Shown: positions 9,103-19,680, counted from the stretch's first letter. The stretch is 20,000 nt of DNA from Neocallimastix lanati (nom. inval.) (GCA_016946835.1 JACVTC010000005.1:757501-777500); one strand, 5' to 3'. The notes: generated by a model from the sequence alone, not told the origin. Numbers and translations: made by a program.

Positions 9103-9342
9103 TGTATTGGTTATTTATTTAATATAATAATGTATAAGTGTAATGATTAACAAAGAGAGGTGGATTGTACATGATATATATCACGTGAACATATCTATTA
9201 CAGATATATAAGTTACACTAAATATTTAAAAGAATTGTTAACATAAATTTATACAATATAAAATAAGTATATTAACTAATTTACATAAACATGAATATAA
9301 ATATACTTAATAAATTATAAATGATACAAAATATATCATCCA
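9103..9342 (-). repeat. 5' LTR of the copia relic
   Basis: This is the direct-repeat partner of 6673-6880. It begins TG on the plus strand, directly next to the primer-site candidate, and contains ATATCACGTG at 9180-9187 and the shared block AAATATTTAAAAGAATT. It is about 30 bp longer than the other copy because of indels. The outer end near 9342 is approximate. Confidence 0.75.
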
Positions 9343-9360
9343 TTGTAATATATTAAAATT

Positions 9361-9622
9361 AAAAAGTAATGGAATAATAAATAATAAATAAAAATAAATA
9401 TTAAATAATAATAAAATTTAAATAATAAATAATAGATAATAAATAATATATAATAAATAATTAAATAATAAATAATAAATAATAAATAAAAATAAAATTT
9501 AAATAATAAATATTAAATAATATATAATATATAACTAAGAAAATAAATAATAAAGAGTATTGATTATTAAATAATATTAATAAATAATTAATATAATAAA
9601 TAATAAATAATAAATAATTAAT
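9361..9622. repeat. irregular AATAAAT-type low-complexity DNA
   Basis: Imperfect variants of the heptamer TAATAAA mixed with AAAT and TTAAT units, merging into the perfect array that follows. It may be older or mutated repeat copies. Confidence 0.75.
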
Positions 9623-9844
9623 ATAATAAATAATAAATAATAAATAATAAATAATAAATAATAAATAATAAATAATAAATAATAAATAATAAATAATAAA
9701 TAATAAATAATAAATAATAAATAATAAATAATAAATAATAAATAATAAATAATAAATAATAAATAATAAATAATAAATAATAAATAATAAATAATAAATA
9801 ATAAATAATAAATAATAAATAATAAATAATAAATAATAAATAAT
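9623..9844. repeat. heptanucleotide array (ATAATAA)n, about 32 copies
   Basis: An essentially uninterrupted array with a 7-bp unit spans about 222 bp, starting at ATAATAAA and ending where TAATTTAATA breaks the period. It lies about 280 bp outside the 5' LTR. Nothing indicates transcription or coding use. Confidence 0.95.
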
Positions 9845-11108
9845 TTAATAATAATAAATAATATAATAATATAATAAATATTACTTTTTAATAATAAAGT
9901 AGTAATTATATATAAATTACATCAATAATTTTACTTGAAGAATAAGCACGAACTTTTGATTATTGCTGTTTGCCTTTAAGTCATAAAAGATTCATTAATA
10001 AGTTATACATACATATCAACAATTTAAATATTAAATAAATATTTAGTATATGTATATAATACATATATAATATAGTTAAAAGTAATATTTAATATTATTT
10101 TATATAAAAATCAAATAAAATTAATTTATCTGTATTTAAACAATATATTTAAATATATTATATTCATATATTATTGTTTAATTTAATTTTAATAAATACT
10201 TTTTTTTAAAATTTTTGGGAATTTACTTTTTTTTAAATATGAATTTTATTGGTAAAAATCATATTAATAGTTAAATATTATAACTTTAATTGCTAAGAAA
10301 TTCAATAGTATTTTGAATATTATATATATTTATTAAACTTTAATTTATTTCAATATACAGGAATATATATATTTTTTGTTTTTTTATATATTTACAATTC
10401 TACTCTATATATTAACATTTTACAATATAAACAATATACAAGATGAATATATTATATATAAATAAAACTTAATTTATTTAAGCTTTATTTTTTTATATAA
10501 TATATTATTGTACAGTAGTTGAATTGAAATGTTTAAAATAGTTCATTAGACTTTTTTTTCCATTCATTCTGGAATATTAAGAATATATTAATTTTTATAC
10601 TTTTGAATTTAATATATATTATATATTGTAATATATAACGTTTAAAGTCAGAATAATATATTAAGATAAATAATCAATATTCTATATAATAATAATTGAA
10701 TAAATCCAATTTATTACCTAAATTTTATAATTATTATTAATATGAAACTAACAATTATTATTTTTAATTATTTATTAAATAATATTATTCATTAATTATA
10801 TTTATATATTAAATGTTATTTAATAATTATTATTTAATTACTATTATTATTATTTACTATTATTTACTATTATTTATAATTATTAGTATATTTATAAAAC
10901 CCCAACATTAGAGTAAAGAAAAAAAAATAAAAAAAAAAAAAAAAGCAAAAAAAATTAAATAATTTATTATAGAAATAATATATTATACAATATATTGAAC
11001 AATATAAACACATATACTATTAATATATAGAATTGAATGAATGATTTTTTCATTTAAATGATTTAATAAATAATTCATAAATTAAAAAATGTTATATTAT
11101 GTATGGTA

Positions 11109-11137
11109 TACTAACCTCATTCTTTTTCTTTTTATAG
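11109..11137 (+). other. orphan branch point plus 3' splice site signal
   Basis: A perfect TACTAAC (11109-11115) is followed by a pyrimidine tract and TATAG ending at 11137, with 22 bases between branch point and acceptor end. This is the textbook fungal 3' intron end, yet no coding exon follows, since all three frames close quickly. It could belong to a 5' UTR intron of the Mga2-like gene 1.66 kb downstream, to a non-coding transcript, or to chance. Confidence 0.3.
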
Positions 11138-11530
11138 CTTATCTCTACCTTGTAATATATAGAATTTAAAATTTAATAATAAAATTCAAGTAGTTCAATA
11201 ATAGCAACACAACAATTAATAGTTATCTGATACCATTTAAATAATAATAATAATGTTAATATAAATAATAATAATAATAATATAATACTATTTAATTATT
11301 TATATACATATACATATATATATATTATTTTTTTTTTTTTTTGCTTTTGTTAATAAATTTCTGTCATTCGCTTCAATTAATTTAATAATTTTGATATATG
11401 AAATCTTATTAATTATTATATTGAACAAATAACTTATTGGATATATACATTTAGATTCAATCCAAAGTTAGGATAGCAAACTTTTGGGTTTAGTCAATTC
11501 AAAATTATTCCTTTTAATTATAAACAACAA

Positions 11531-11612
11531 CAATAATAAATACAATAATAAATACAATAATAAATACAATAATAAATATAATAATAGATATAATAATAGA
11601 TATAATAATAAT
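11531..11612. repeat. 12-bp tandem repeat, about 6-7 copies
   Basis: Units of ATAAATACAATA run head to tail, with the later copies drifting to ATAAATATAATA and ATAGATATAATA. It lies in spacer DNA. Confidence 0.85.
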
Positions 11613-12797
11613 AGTATTAATTTTATTATTACTATAAAATCTATTATTTATAATTAAAACAATTTTTAAAAAAAAAAATTTTTTTAATTCTTTTATAATA
11701 TTTTTATATTAATTTATGCTTTCCTAATTTGTGGTCAAATAATATTAAAATTTAATATATTTTTTTAAAATATAGAATTTTTACTTATTCTACTCTTTTT
11801 TTTTTTTTATTTTATTTCTTAAATATAAATTGTAAAAAGAAAACCAATCTAAATAAAATACTAAAATTAAAACCAAAACGATAATAATTAAATTTTAGAA
11901 AATATAAAAAGAAATACAATAAAAAAAATATAATAAAACAAATTGATATATTATAAACAAGTAAAAATAAAATAAAATAAAAAAGTTCATTTTTTTTTGT
12001 TTCATTAAATATATAAGATTAGATAAATTCTTTAAATGTCAAAAAAAAAAAACAATTGCTAAAATATCAATTAAATACATGATTAAATTAATATTTTATA
12101 TAAAAGTTAATATAATAATAATAAATAATAATAATAAAATAACAATAAAATAATAATATAAATAATATTAAAGATAAAAATAAAAGTCAAAATAATTATA
12201 AAATTGGATTTAAAGATATAAAATAACAAAAAAAAAAAAAAATAACAACCTTAAATTTATTTCATTTTTAAATCATTATTTATATTTATTAAAAATTTTA
12301 TACTCATTATTTTATTATATATATATTATAATATTTATTTTTTTTATCAGAAATAAAATATAAATTAAAAAATAATAAGTAGAAAATAAGGAAAAAAAAA
12401 AAAAACAAATAAAAAAAATTGTTTTAAATATAACCTATTTTAAAATACATAAAGGTATACTTCAAAAAAATATATATATTATTATCAATTAAATAATAAC
12501 CATTATTATATATTACATTATTTTAGAATGAAATTTGAATAAGGAAAATGGAGATATAAATGAATATTAATTTAAAGAAAATATAATATTATGAAATAAT
12601 TTTTTTATTAAGCAATATCAATATTTTAAAAATCAGATATTAATTCTTATAATATAATATATTTAGTAATATTTTCAAAAAAAAAAAAAAAATACCAAAA
12701 CAAAATTTAAAAATAAAATTTATACTGAAATTAGTTAAATATAACAAAGCAATAAATATTTTTTTTTTTCTTCAATAAATAAATATATATTACCAAA

Positions 12798-15700
12798 ATG
12801 TCGGTCGATACACAAACAATAGGTCTTACCAGTGATATATTGGATACAGCATATAAAAAATCAGAATTAACACATTTATGTTTGAACAAGGCTAAACGCT
12901 TTCTTGATGAAAAATATAATAATATAAGTCAAGGTTTAAAAATAAATGTATTAGGTGTGTCATTACATAATGCAAAATCTAGAGTGGAGACACAAACAAA
13001 AATTTGTATTCAGGTAGTTACTGATAAAGGAGAAAAAGTTCAACGTTGGAGTCATCTAAAATTACCAGAAGTATTAGTAAATACACCAAAAATAAGAAAA
13101 TCAAAATATAGTAATCAATATGATGATGTAAATGAAGAATCTATTTTAAATTTAGATGCTATGGTAGTATGCGCTTCTGATTTAAATAAATCAGCCATTC
13201 ATATGTGCGTTGGATGTGTACAAAGAGAAAGAAAAAGGTCTTTAAAAAGAGATTTAAAAAAGAATGCTGTAGAAACAGCTATTGATAAGGAAATCAATAA
13301 TTTAATGAGTGAACATGAAAATGAAAGAATAATTATATTTAATTGTAATCAAATCATTGAATTTGGAGGAGGTGATTGTATTTTACCTTCTAGAATAACA
13401 TGCTATTGTAGACATCATAAAGAAAAAATCGGATTTTGTATATATTTTGTTTTAAGAGATCATAATGGTGTTGTAGTGGCAACTGGTTTATCTCCACCAA
13501 TATTAATCACTGATGATCATAAGTCAAATTCATTTAAAAAGAATGGAAGAAAACGTGTTAAGCTTGAACAACAGAGTGCATTGCCACCATCTCCGACTTT
13601 AACGTCTTCTTCATTAACCCCACCACAATCAATCAATGAAAATGATAATGCATCACCGATGGTGTCACAACAAAATGAATCATCATTATTAGTAGATTAT
13701 ACCAATAATGGAATACATAAACAATCAACTATTGTAAATAAAACAGTTCCATCCAATGCCATAAATGTTCCTGAAACTACCAAAAACACACCTGTTAATA
13801 CAATACAATATTCTAGTGGATTTGATATGAATATAACACCCCTATCACCAATATCATCACCAGAAATGAATATGAATTATTCTCAACAAGCTTCTTATAC
13901 AACAATTGCTTCAACATCAACTTCTGCAATCAATTCAATAGTACCAACATTACCAAATTATAATATAACAAATAAAGTAATATCTCCAACGACGCACGGA
14001 TTAGATATGAATATTAAAACAGAAACTGGATTAATTAATGAAGCACAACTTAATAGTTTAATATCAGGTGCTCAACCTCAAGTTATTCCGATGTATAGCA
14101 ATATTCCAAATAATGCTGCTGCTGTCGTCAATAATCATTTAATTGTTGATCAAAACATAGTAATACCCTCAAATAGTATAGCTGAAACGATGGATACACA
14201 TCGAAAATTATATAATCCTAATGGATATACAATAAATAGAATGAATCAAACCTTATCAAGTGAAAATGCCCCATATATTAATAAATTAATTCCAAGTGAA
14301 GGTCCGTTAAGTGGTGGTATAGAAGTTACCGTTTTGGGTGTCAACTTTATGGAAGGTTTAGTTGTTGTTTTCGGTGATACCGAAGCTCAAACTCAATTTT
14401 ATAGTTCTTCAACTTTAATTTGTATTTTACCACCAGCTCAAGTTCCAGGTCCGGTACCGGTAGCAGTAAAATCTTATTCATTTAATATACCAATACAGAA
14501 TTTAATGATTTTCAATTATAAAAATGAATCAGATAAACAATTAATGGAATTAGCACTTCAAGTTGTCGGTTTAAGAATGACAGGTAAGATTGATGATGCA
14601 AGAAATATAGCAATGAAAATTGTAAGCATATCTGATTCTTCAGAAGAATATAATAATAAACAAGATGTTAATGTAGAAAGTAGAAATAGAGCTTATTCTG
14701 GCATATCTAGTGATGATCCAATATTAAAATCTTCTATTTCCATATTACAGAGATATATCATGGATCTTAATGTTCAGAATAAAACATTTAATAATGGTGT
14801 ATTGGAAATTAATTCATTAGAAAATGAAGTTATCCAATGTTTGGCCTCTATTATTTCACCAGATGAACCTTTTGAGGAGGAAGAAATAAATTTAACCACT
14901 GCAGCAGGACAAACTCTACTTCATTTTGCAGTTTTACTTAATATGACATCATTAATTAAATGGCTTATCGCATTAGATATTGATATTGATAGTTCAGATA
15001 TCAATGGTAATACCGCCTTACATTTAGCTATATTAATGGGAAACTCACTCGTAGTAAAAATTTTAATTAATAATGATGCCGATGTTTATTGTGAAAATTG
15101 TAATGGCAAAACACCATTAGATTTAGCGTATGAATTAAATAATGAATCTATCATAGATATAATTGAAAATGTGATGAATGAAGAAGAAGAGGAAGAAGAA
15201 GAAGATAATGAGGAAGAAGAAGAAGAGGATAATGAAAATGAAAAATTATATGAAATGTCAAGTGAAGAAGAAGATGAAGAACTAGAAGAAGATGAAGAAG
15301 AGGAAGAGGAAGAAGAATTTAATATTGAAAATGAAAAAATAAAGTTTAATGATGTATCTAATAAAAATGAAAATGAAAAAATAGAAAGGGAAAATGTTAT
15401 AGAAAATATTGATAATCTAACTCCGGAAACGACATCACGTAGTGTAAATTACTTTAAATCCTCTCATGAAAATAACAAGGTTAAACAGAGAAAATCTCAA
15501 CAAAATTTAAATATAAATAAAAATATTTTTGAGAAAGAAAATTATTATACCTCTGAAGTAGAAACAGATATTTATGATGCTAAACCTGTAGAAACTGATC
15601 TCAATGATTATAGTCATATGGTAAATGAAGGTGAAAATATCGATTCTCAAATCATATCACCGGAAGTTGCTCTCAATAAAATAAAAAGTAAATATAAATT

Positions 15701-16697
15701 ATTACAAAAGGATTTACCACAATATGCTATGTCATTGTTTAGTGGAAAGGATAAAAATTCAACTCAAACAAAATCAGAAATAAGCTGGTTCCAAAATATT
15801 CAACAAATGCCAAACTTCATGAATTTTTCAACGATTACTGCTTTTAATTTCTCATTCACCAATCCATTCCCTCTTGTTACTCAACATTGGAATGATTTAC
15901 GTAAGAAACAATTTGAAGAATGGCGTCGTAATCAAAGTTTATATACTTTATTGAAACGTGATTCTTCTGCTGTTATTGTCCACGATGATTTAGAAGAAGA
16001 AAAGAAAAAGGATAAAGTAGGTGAACCAAAACAAAATGAGAAGAAATCGTCATCATCAAAAAAGACTCATAGATATATGAGATTACATTATGGTAGAAAG
16101 GGAAATAAAGAAAATTATGAGGGAAACGGTGAGAAAGAAAATAGTGAAAAAGAAAATGGTGAAAAGGAAAATAGTGAAAAAGATTATAATGAAGAAAATG
16201 ATGAATTATTTGAAGATTTAGATGATTATGATTATGATGAATATATAGAGAATGGACTTTTTGAAAATGATCCAAGATTAACTGAACGTGAAAGAAGATT
16301 ATTAGCTAAACAAAAGCATTCTCGTGAAAATCGTAAACGTCTTAGACGTGATCGTACTCTATTCTTATTCTGGATTCCAACTATTTTAGGTAAAAAAAAA
16401 AAAAAAAATTTTTTTTTTAATTCATTATTAATTAAACATATATATTATATTAATTATAAATAGAAATTATTAAAGATCATATTTTATGAATATAAATTAT
16501 TAATTAATAATTATTATTATTTATTATTTATTTTAACAGTTATGGTAGCATTAGCTTTACTACGTGTATATACATTTAGAAAAATAGTATTAGAAACTGT
16601 AAATACTTTGGTCTTAATACCCTTAGGTTTAGAACCATATGAAATAATTACGGTAAATCATGATCAAGATCTAGCGGATATAATCAACATAATATAG
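12798..16697 (+). CDS. MGA2: Spt23/Mga2-type membrane-tethered transcription factor, two exons
   Basis: In yeast Mga2/Spt23 are ER-anchored regulators released by Rsp5 ubiquitination and proteasome trimming to activate OLE1 and lipid or hypoxia genes. Exon 1 is 12798-16389, the intron 16390-16539 (GTAAAA..ACAG) and exon 2 16540-16697, giving 1249 aa. Domains: an Spt23/Mga2 DNA-binding region at about 49-236 with CVGCVQRERKR and ITCYCRHHKEKIGF; a low-complexity S/T/P/N linker; an IPT/TIG fold at about 492-577 (IPSEGPLSGGIEVTVLGVNF); the hallmark LALQVVGLRMTGKIDDARNI at about 584-603; and ankyrin repeats at about 698-785 (GQTLLHFAV, GNTALHLAI, GKTPLDLA). Then come a poly-Glu stretch (about 794-843), an Rsp5-site-like LPQY at 973-976 and a C-terminal membrane helix at about 1187-1208 (LFLFWIPTIL joined to VMVALALL). 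A stop at 16461-16463 lies inside the intron and is not the end. The family is certain; Mga2 cannot be told from Spt23. Confidence 0.93.
15178..15325 (+). repeat. poly-Glu codon repeat inside the Mga2-like gene
   Basis: GAA/GAG-rich low-complexity coding DNA encodes an acidic stretch of E with some D and N, just C-terminal to the ankyrin repeats. Similar acidic segments are common linkers, and slippage here would change the length but keep the frame. Confidence 0.85.
16131..16190 (+). repeat. 15-bp coding minisatellite (EKENS/EKENG)
   Basis: Four tandem 15-bp units encode EKENS, EKENG, EKENS and the decayed EKDYN, about 60 residues before the membrane anchor. The frame is kept because the unit is five codons. 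This stretch is likely length-polymorphic. Confidence 0.85.
16390..16539 (+). other. intron splitting the membrane-anchor codons
   Basis: A 150-bp GT..AG intron, phase 1, begins GTAAAAA and ends TTTTAACAG. It divides the hydrophobic helix between LFLFWIPTIL and VMVALALL. It opens in frame and stays open for 24 codons before a stop at 16461-16463, so an unspliced message would end in a lysine- and phenylalanine-rich tail in place of the second half of the anchor. Confidence 0.9.
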
Positions 16698-17184
16698 TTT
16701 TTTTTTTTTTTTGTTTTTTAATTTATATTATTATTATTTTTAATTTAAATAAATATTTAGTATTGGTAATCATGATGAAGAAGTGAGAAAAAAGGTTATT
16801 AAAAAGATTATAATATTTTTTTTTTTAAAAAATAAATAAGTAAATAAAAAAAAAAAAAAGATAAATAATTAATTATTTAAAATAAAATAATTTTCATTTT
16901 TTTTTTTTTTCATTTTTTTTTTTTTTTTTAAAAAGAAATAAAAGAAGTAAATGAAAATGATAATAACCATAAATCATCTAAATTTATCGAAAAAACAAAA
17001 ACCTTTTTTTTAAATGGCTATTATAATTATTATTAAATTATTTTTGATTATATTTAATTAATTTAAAAAATTACATAAATTATCCGTTACAACAAATATG
17101 TTTTTAAGAAAAAACAACTCATATTTTTAATATTCATTCATTTTTTTTATAAGTAAATAAGTAAATAAATAAATAAATAAATAA

Positions 17185-17187
<3 letters not shown>

Positions 17188-17220
<33 letters not shown>

Positions 17221-17280
17221 TTGTATTTTTAAATATAAAGACAAATAAAATAAATTATATTTAATGAAAAATAAAAGAAT

Positions 17281-17319
<39 letters not shown>
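17188..17319. repeat. T32 / A32 inverted pair
   Basis: A run of 32 T (17188-17219) and a run of 32 A (17288-17319) are separated by 68 bp. A transcript crossing both could form a 32-bp A-U stem. Equal length may be chance, since both are slippage-prone homopolymers. Confidence 0.9.
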
Positions 17320-17321
<2 letters not shown>

Positions 17322-18523
17322 ATAATAAAAAAAAATATATATATATATATATATGAAATATGAATAAATAATAATGGTTAAATAAAATAATTGGTATTAT
17401 GAATTAATATTATTCATCTTTATTTATTTATTTTGAATAAAGTACTATTCATTAATACATCATCATCATTAAGATTTAAGTAATATGCATTTGTGTGTAT
17501 TTAATAATAATAATAGTATAAATAATAATAATAATATATATGTATATTGGTAATATACCACAATATATATTTATTTTAATATTAATATTTTTTGTCTTTT
17601 AGAAAATTATTCCATAATTTATTAATTAATTGACTGTGAAGTAAAAATAGAAATATGTGTTATAAAAAAATTTTTTTTATCTAAATTTAATATTAGTGTT
17701 AGTATTAATATTATATATATATATATTATATTTATATTTTTTCTTTATTTTACTTTATTTTAATTTTTTTTTTTCTTTTAGATTTTTTGATAAAAGAAAA
17801 AAATAAAAATAAAAATAAAAACTAGTAAATATAACATATAAAACATTTTAAATATATGTGAAAGAAAGAAACAAAAATAATAATAATAATAAAAAAAGTG
17901 ATTTACAATACTAATTTACATTTTATTTTTTATTTGTAAATAGTTTATTAATATTGAAACATAAAAATGAATAATATATATAAATTTAAGTATAAGGATG
18001 TTCTTTAGATAGAAAGAAAAAAAAAAAAAGCTATATGAATTGTTTTTATCTATATTTATATTAATAATGATTCATAGTTTAAAATATATTTATTTTATTT
18101 ATTTTTTTTTTATTTATATAAATATAAAATAAATATTCTATTGTTTCTCCTCCTCCTCTTTTTAGTTTGATTAGGATTTTTTAATCATAAACCTGTAATA
18201 TAAAACTGACAACAATAACAGTAAGATTTTTTTTTCTTCTAAAATTCATCAAGTAATATTTATTAATAATATTTATAAATAAATAGATAGATAAATAAAT
18301 AATTATAATTTTTTTTTTTTTTTTTTTTTTTATAAAAAAAATATATATATTATACTTATTTATACAATTATTATTATTATTATAAACAAAATTTATAATA
18401 ATAATTATTATTTTATTCATTATTTTATTTATATTTTATTTATCTATATTCTATATATAATAATAGTTGAAAATAAAAATTTTCTTTTATATATATATAT
18501 ATTTATTTAGTCAATATTATACG

Positions 18524-18527
<4 letters not shown>

Positions 18528-18555
<28 letters not shown>
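18528..18555. repeat. A28 tract immediately upstream of the DDX42-like start
   Basis: The run ends 10 nt before the start codon at 18566. It could be a nucleosome-excluding promoter element or, if transcribed, a poly(A) leader. Transcription start sites cannot be read from the sequence. Confidence 0.9.
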
Positions 18556-18558
<3 letters not shown>

Positions 18559-18560
<2 letters not shown>

Positions 18561-18585
18561 GAATAATGTCTTTTCAAAAGAATAA
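18559..18585 (+). promoter_or_regulatory. short upstream ORF overlapping the DDX42-like start
   Basis: An ATG 7 nt before the main start opens an eight-codon frame (MNNVFSKE) that overlaps the start of the helicase in another frame. If the transcript includes it, it could lower initiation at the main ATG. Its use is not demonstrated. Confidence 0.3.
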
Positions 18586-19635
18586 ATTTACATTTGGAAT
18601 GAATTCTTCATTTCAGAATAAAAATATATTTGAAAATAAACCAAAAAGGAAAAATATATTTGAAGAGGAGGATGATTCATCATCTCCACCTCCAATTAAA
18701 AAGAAATTTACTTTGGATGATGATGATGATGACAATTTTTTAGAAAAAAAATTTGGTTCAAAAATAAACACAAAAAAGGAGACAGTAAAAGCGGAAGTAG
18801 AGGAAAAAAAAGATGAGGAGGATGAATTAGAAAAGTTTATGGCAGGAATTGATGATCAATTGAAAAAAGAAAGTGAAGCTCCTAAAAAGGAATTTATTGT
18901 TAGAGATGATATTGAAGAGGAAGATTATATTGAAAGTTATGTGAATCATATGAAGAAGAAAGGTATTGATGTTGGAAAAACTCGTGAAAAAATAGAGAAG
19001 GATTTAAAGGATATAGATTCTGATGAAGAAGTGTATTCTGCGGCACGTGCTATTGATGAAGGTATAGCGTATGATTCAGATGATAATATGATTGTACAAA
19101 AGAATAAGGAAATTGAACCATTACCACCGGTGAATCATGATGAAATAGAGTATGCTAAATTTGAAAAATATTTCTATAAGGAACATCCAGATATTGCCAA
19201 ATTATCAGAGGAAGAAGTGAAACAAATTAGAAAAGATTTAGATATGTGGGTTACGGGTCATGATGTTGCTAAGCCTTGTATTTCTTTTGGTCATTTTGGT
19301 TTCGATGATCGTTTAATTAATGCTATTATAAAACAGGGTTTCACTGAACCTACAGGTATTCAAAGACAAGCTATTCCTGTGGCTTTATCTGGAAGAGATT
19401 TAATTGGTATTGCTAAAACGGGTAGTGGTAAAACAGCCTCGTAAGTGTTTATTTAATAATACTAATAATAATAATTATAATAATAATAATAATAATAATA
19501 ACAACAACAACAATAATAATGACAACAGTAATAATAATAATAATAACAATAATAATAATAATAACAATAATAATAGTAATAATAATACATTGTTATTATA
19601 ATGAATCAATATAATGAATCAATATATATATATAT

Positions 19636-19680
<45 letters not shown>

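Larger units (their letters stand above)
6673..9342 (-). mobile_element. dead Ty1/copia LTR retrotransposon, internally deleted
   Basis: Two diverged direct repeats (6673-6880 and 9103-9342) flank about 2.2 kb whose minus strand encodes pieces of a Ty1/copia polyprotein in the expected order: gag, then reverse transcriptase, then RNase H. Intact copia elements are about 5 kb. Here recognisable protease and integrase are missing between gag (down to about 8240) and the pre-RT segment (from about 7960), and RNase H stops soon after its first catalytic motif. Many stops and frameshifts show that the copy is not functional. I could not identify an unambiguous target-site duplication. Fragments are listed separately. 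Confidence 0.85.
9845..12797. other. long AT-rich spacer upstream of the Mga2-like gene
   Basis: Nearly 3 kb of A/T with (TA)n, AAT and A/T homopolymers. No protein-coding segment is recognisable on either strand, including a slightly more complex patch at 9940-10000. The right part must include the promoter and 5' UTR of the gene starting at 12798; the start context is ACCAAAATG. A 12-bp tandem repeat and an isolated splice-acceptor-like signal are listed separately. Confidence 0.65.
16698..18565. other. AT-rich spacer between the Mga2-like and DDX42-like genes
   Basis: No gene was recognised. The left part holds the 3' UTR of the Mga2-like gene and the right part the promoter and leader of the helicase gene. 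Several pyrimidine tracts ending in TAG (about 17600, 17781 and 18165) could serve as 5' UTR splice acceptors, but no matching exon can be shown. A minus-strand open frame at 18181-18420 is I/N/K/Y low-complexity translation of A/T repeats and is not called. Confidence 0.6.

Noticed and set aside
6660-9350. 5-bp target-site duplication around the LTR pair
   Set aside because: The flanks are both A/T-rich and the outer LTR edge near 9342 is uncertain. Several short matches are possible and none is convincing.
15973-16275. 100-codon minus-strand open frame rich in His and Phe
   Set aside because: It is the antisense shadow of the EKEN/poly-acidic C-terminal coding region of the Mga2-like gene.
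16390-16463. Protein end at 16463 for the Mga2-like gene
   Set aside because: The frame crosses a clear GT..AG intron. Exon 2 restores a hydrophobic helix and ends naturally at 16697.
18181-18420. 79-codon minus-strand open frame
   Set aside because: It is low-complexity I/N/K/Y translation of A/T repeats, with no start context or domain.
19404-19601. Poly-Asn open frame
   Set aside because: It arises from reading the helicase exon out of frame into the AAT/AAC-filled intron.
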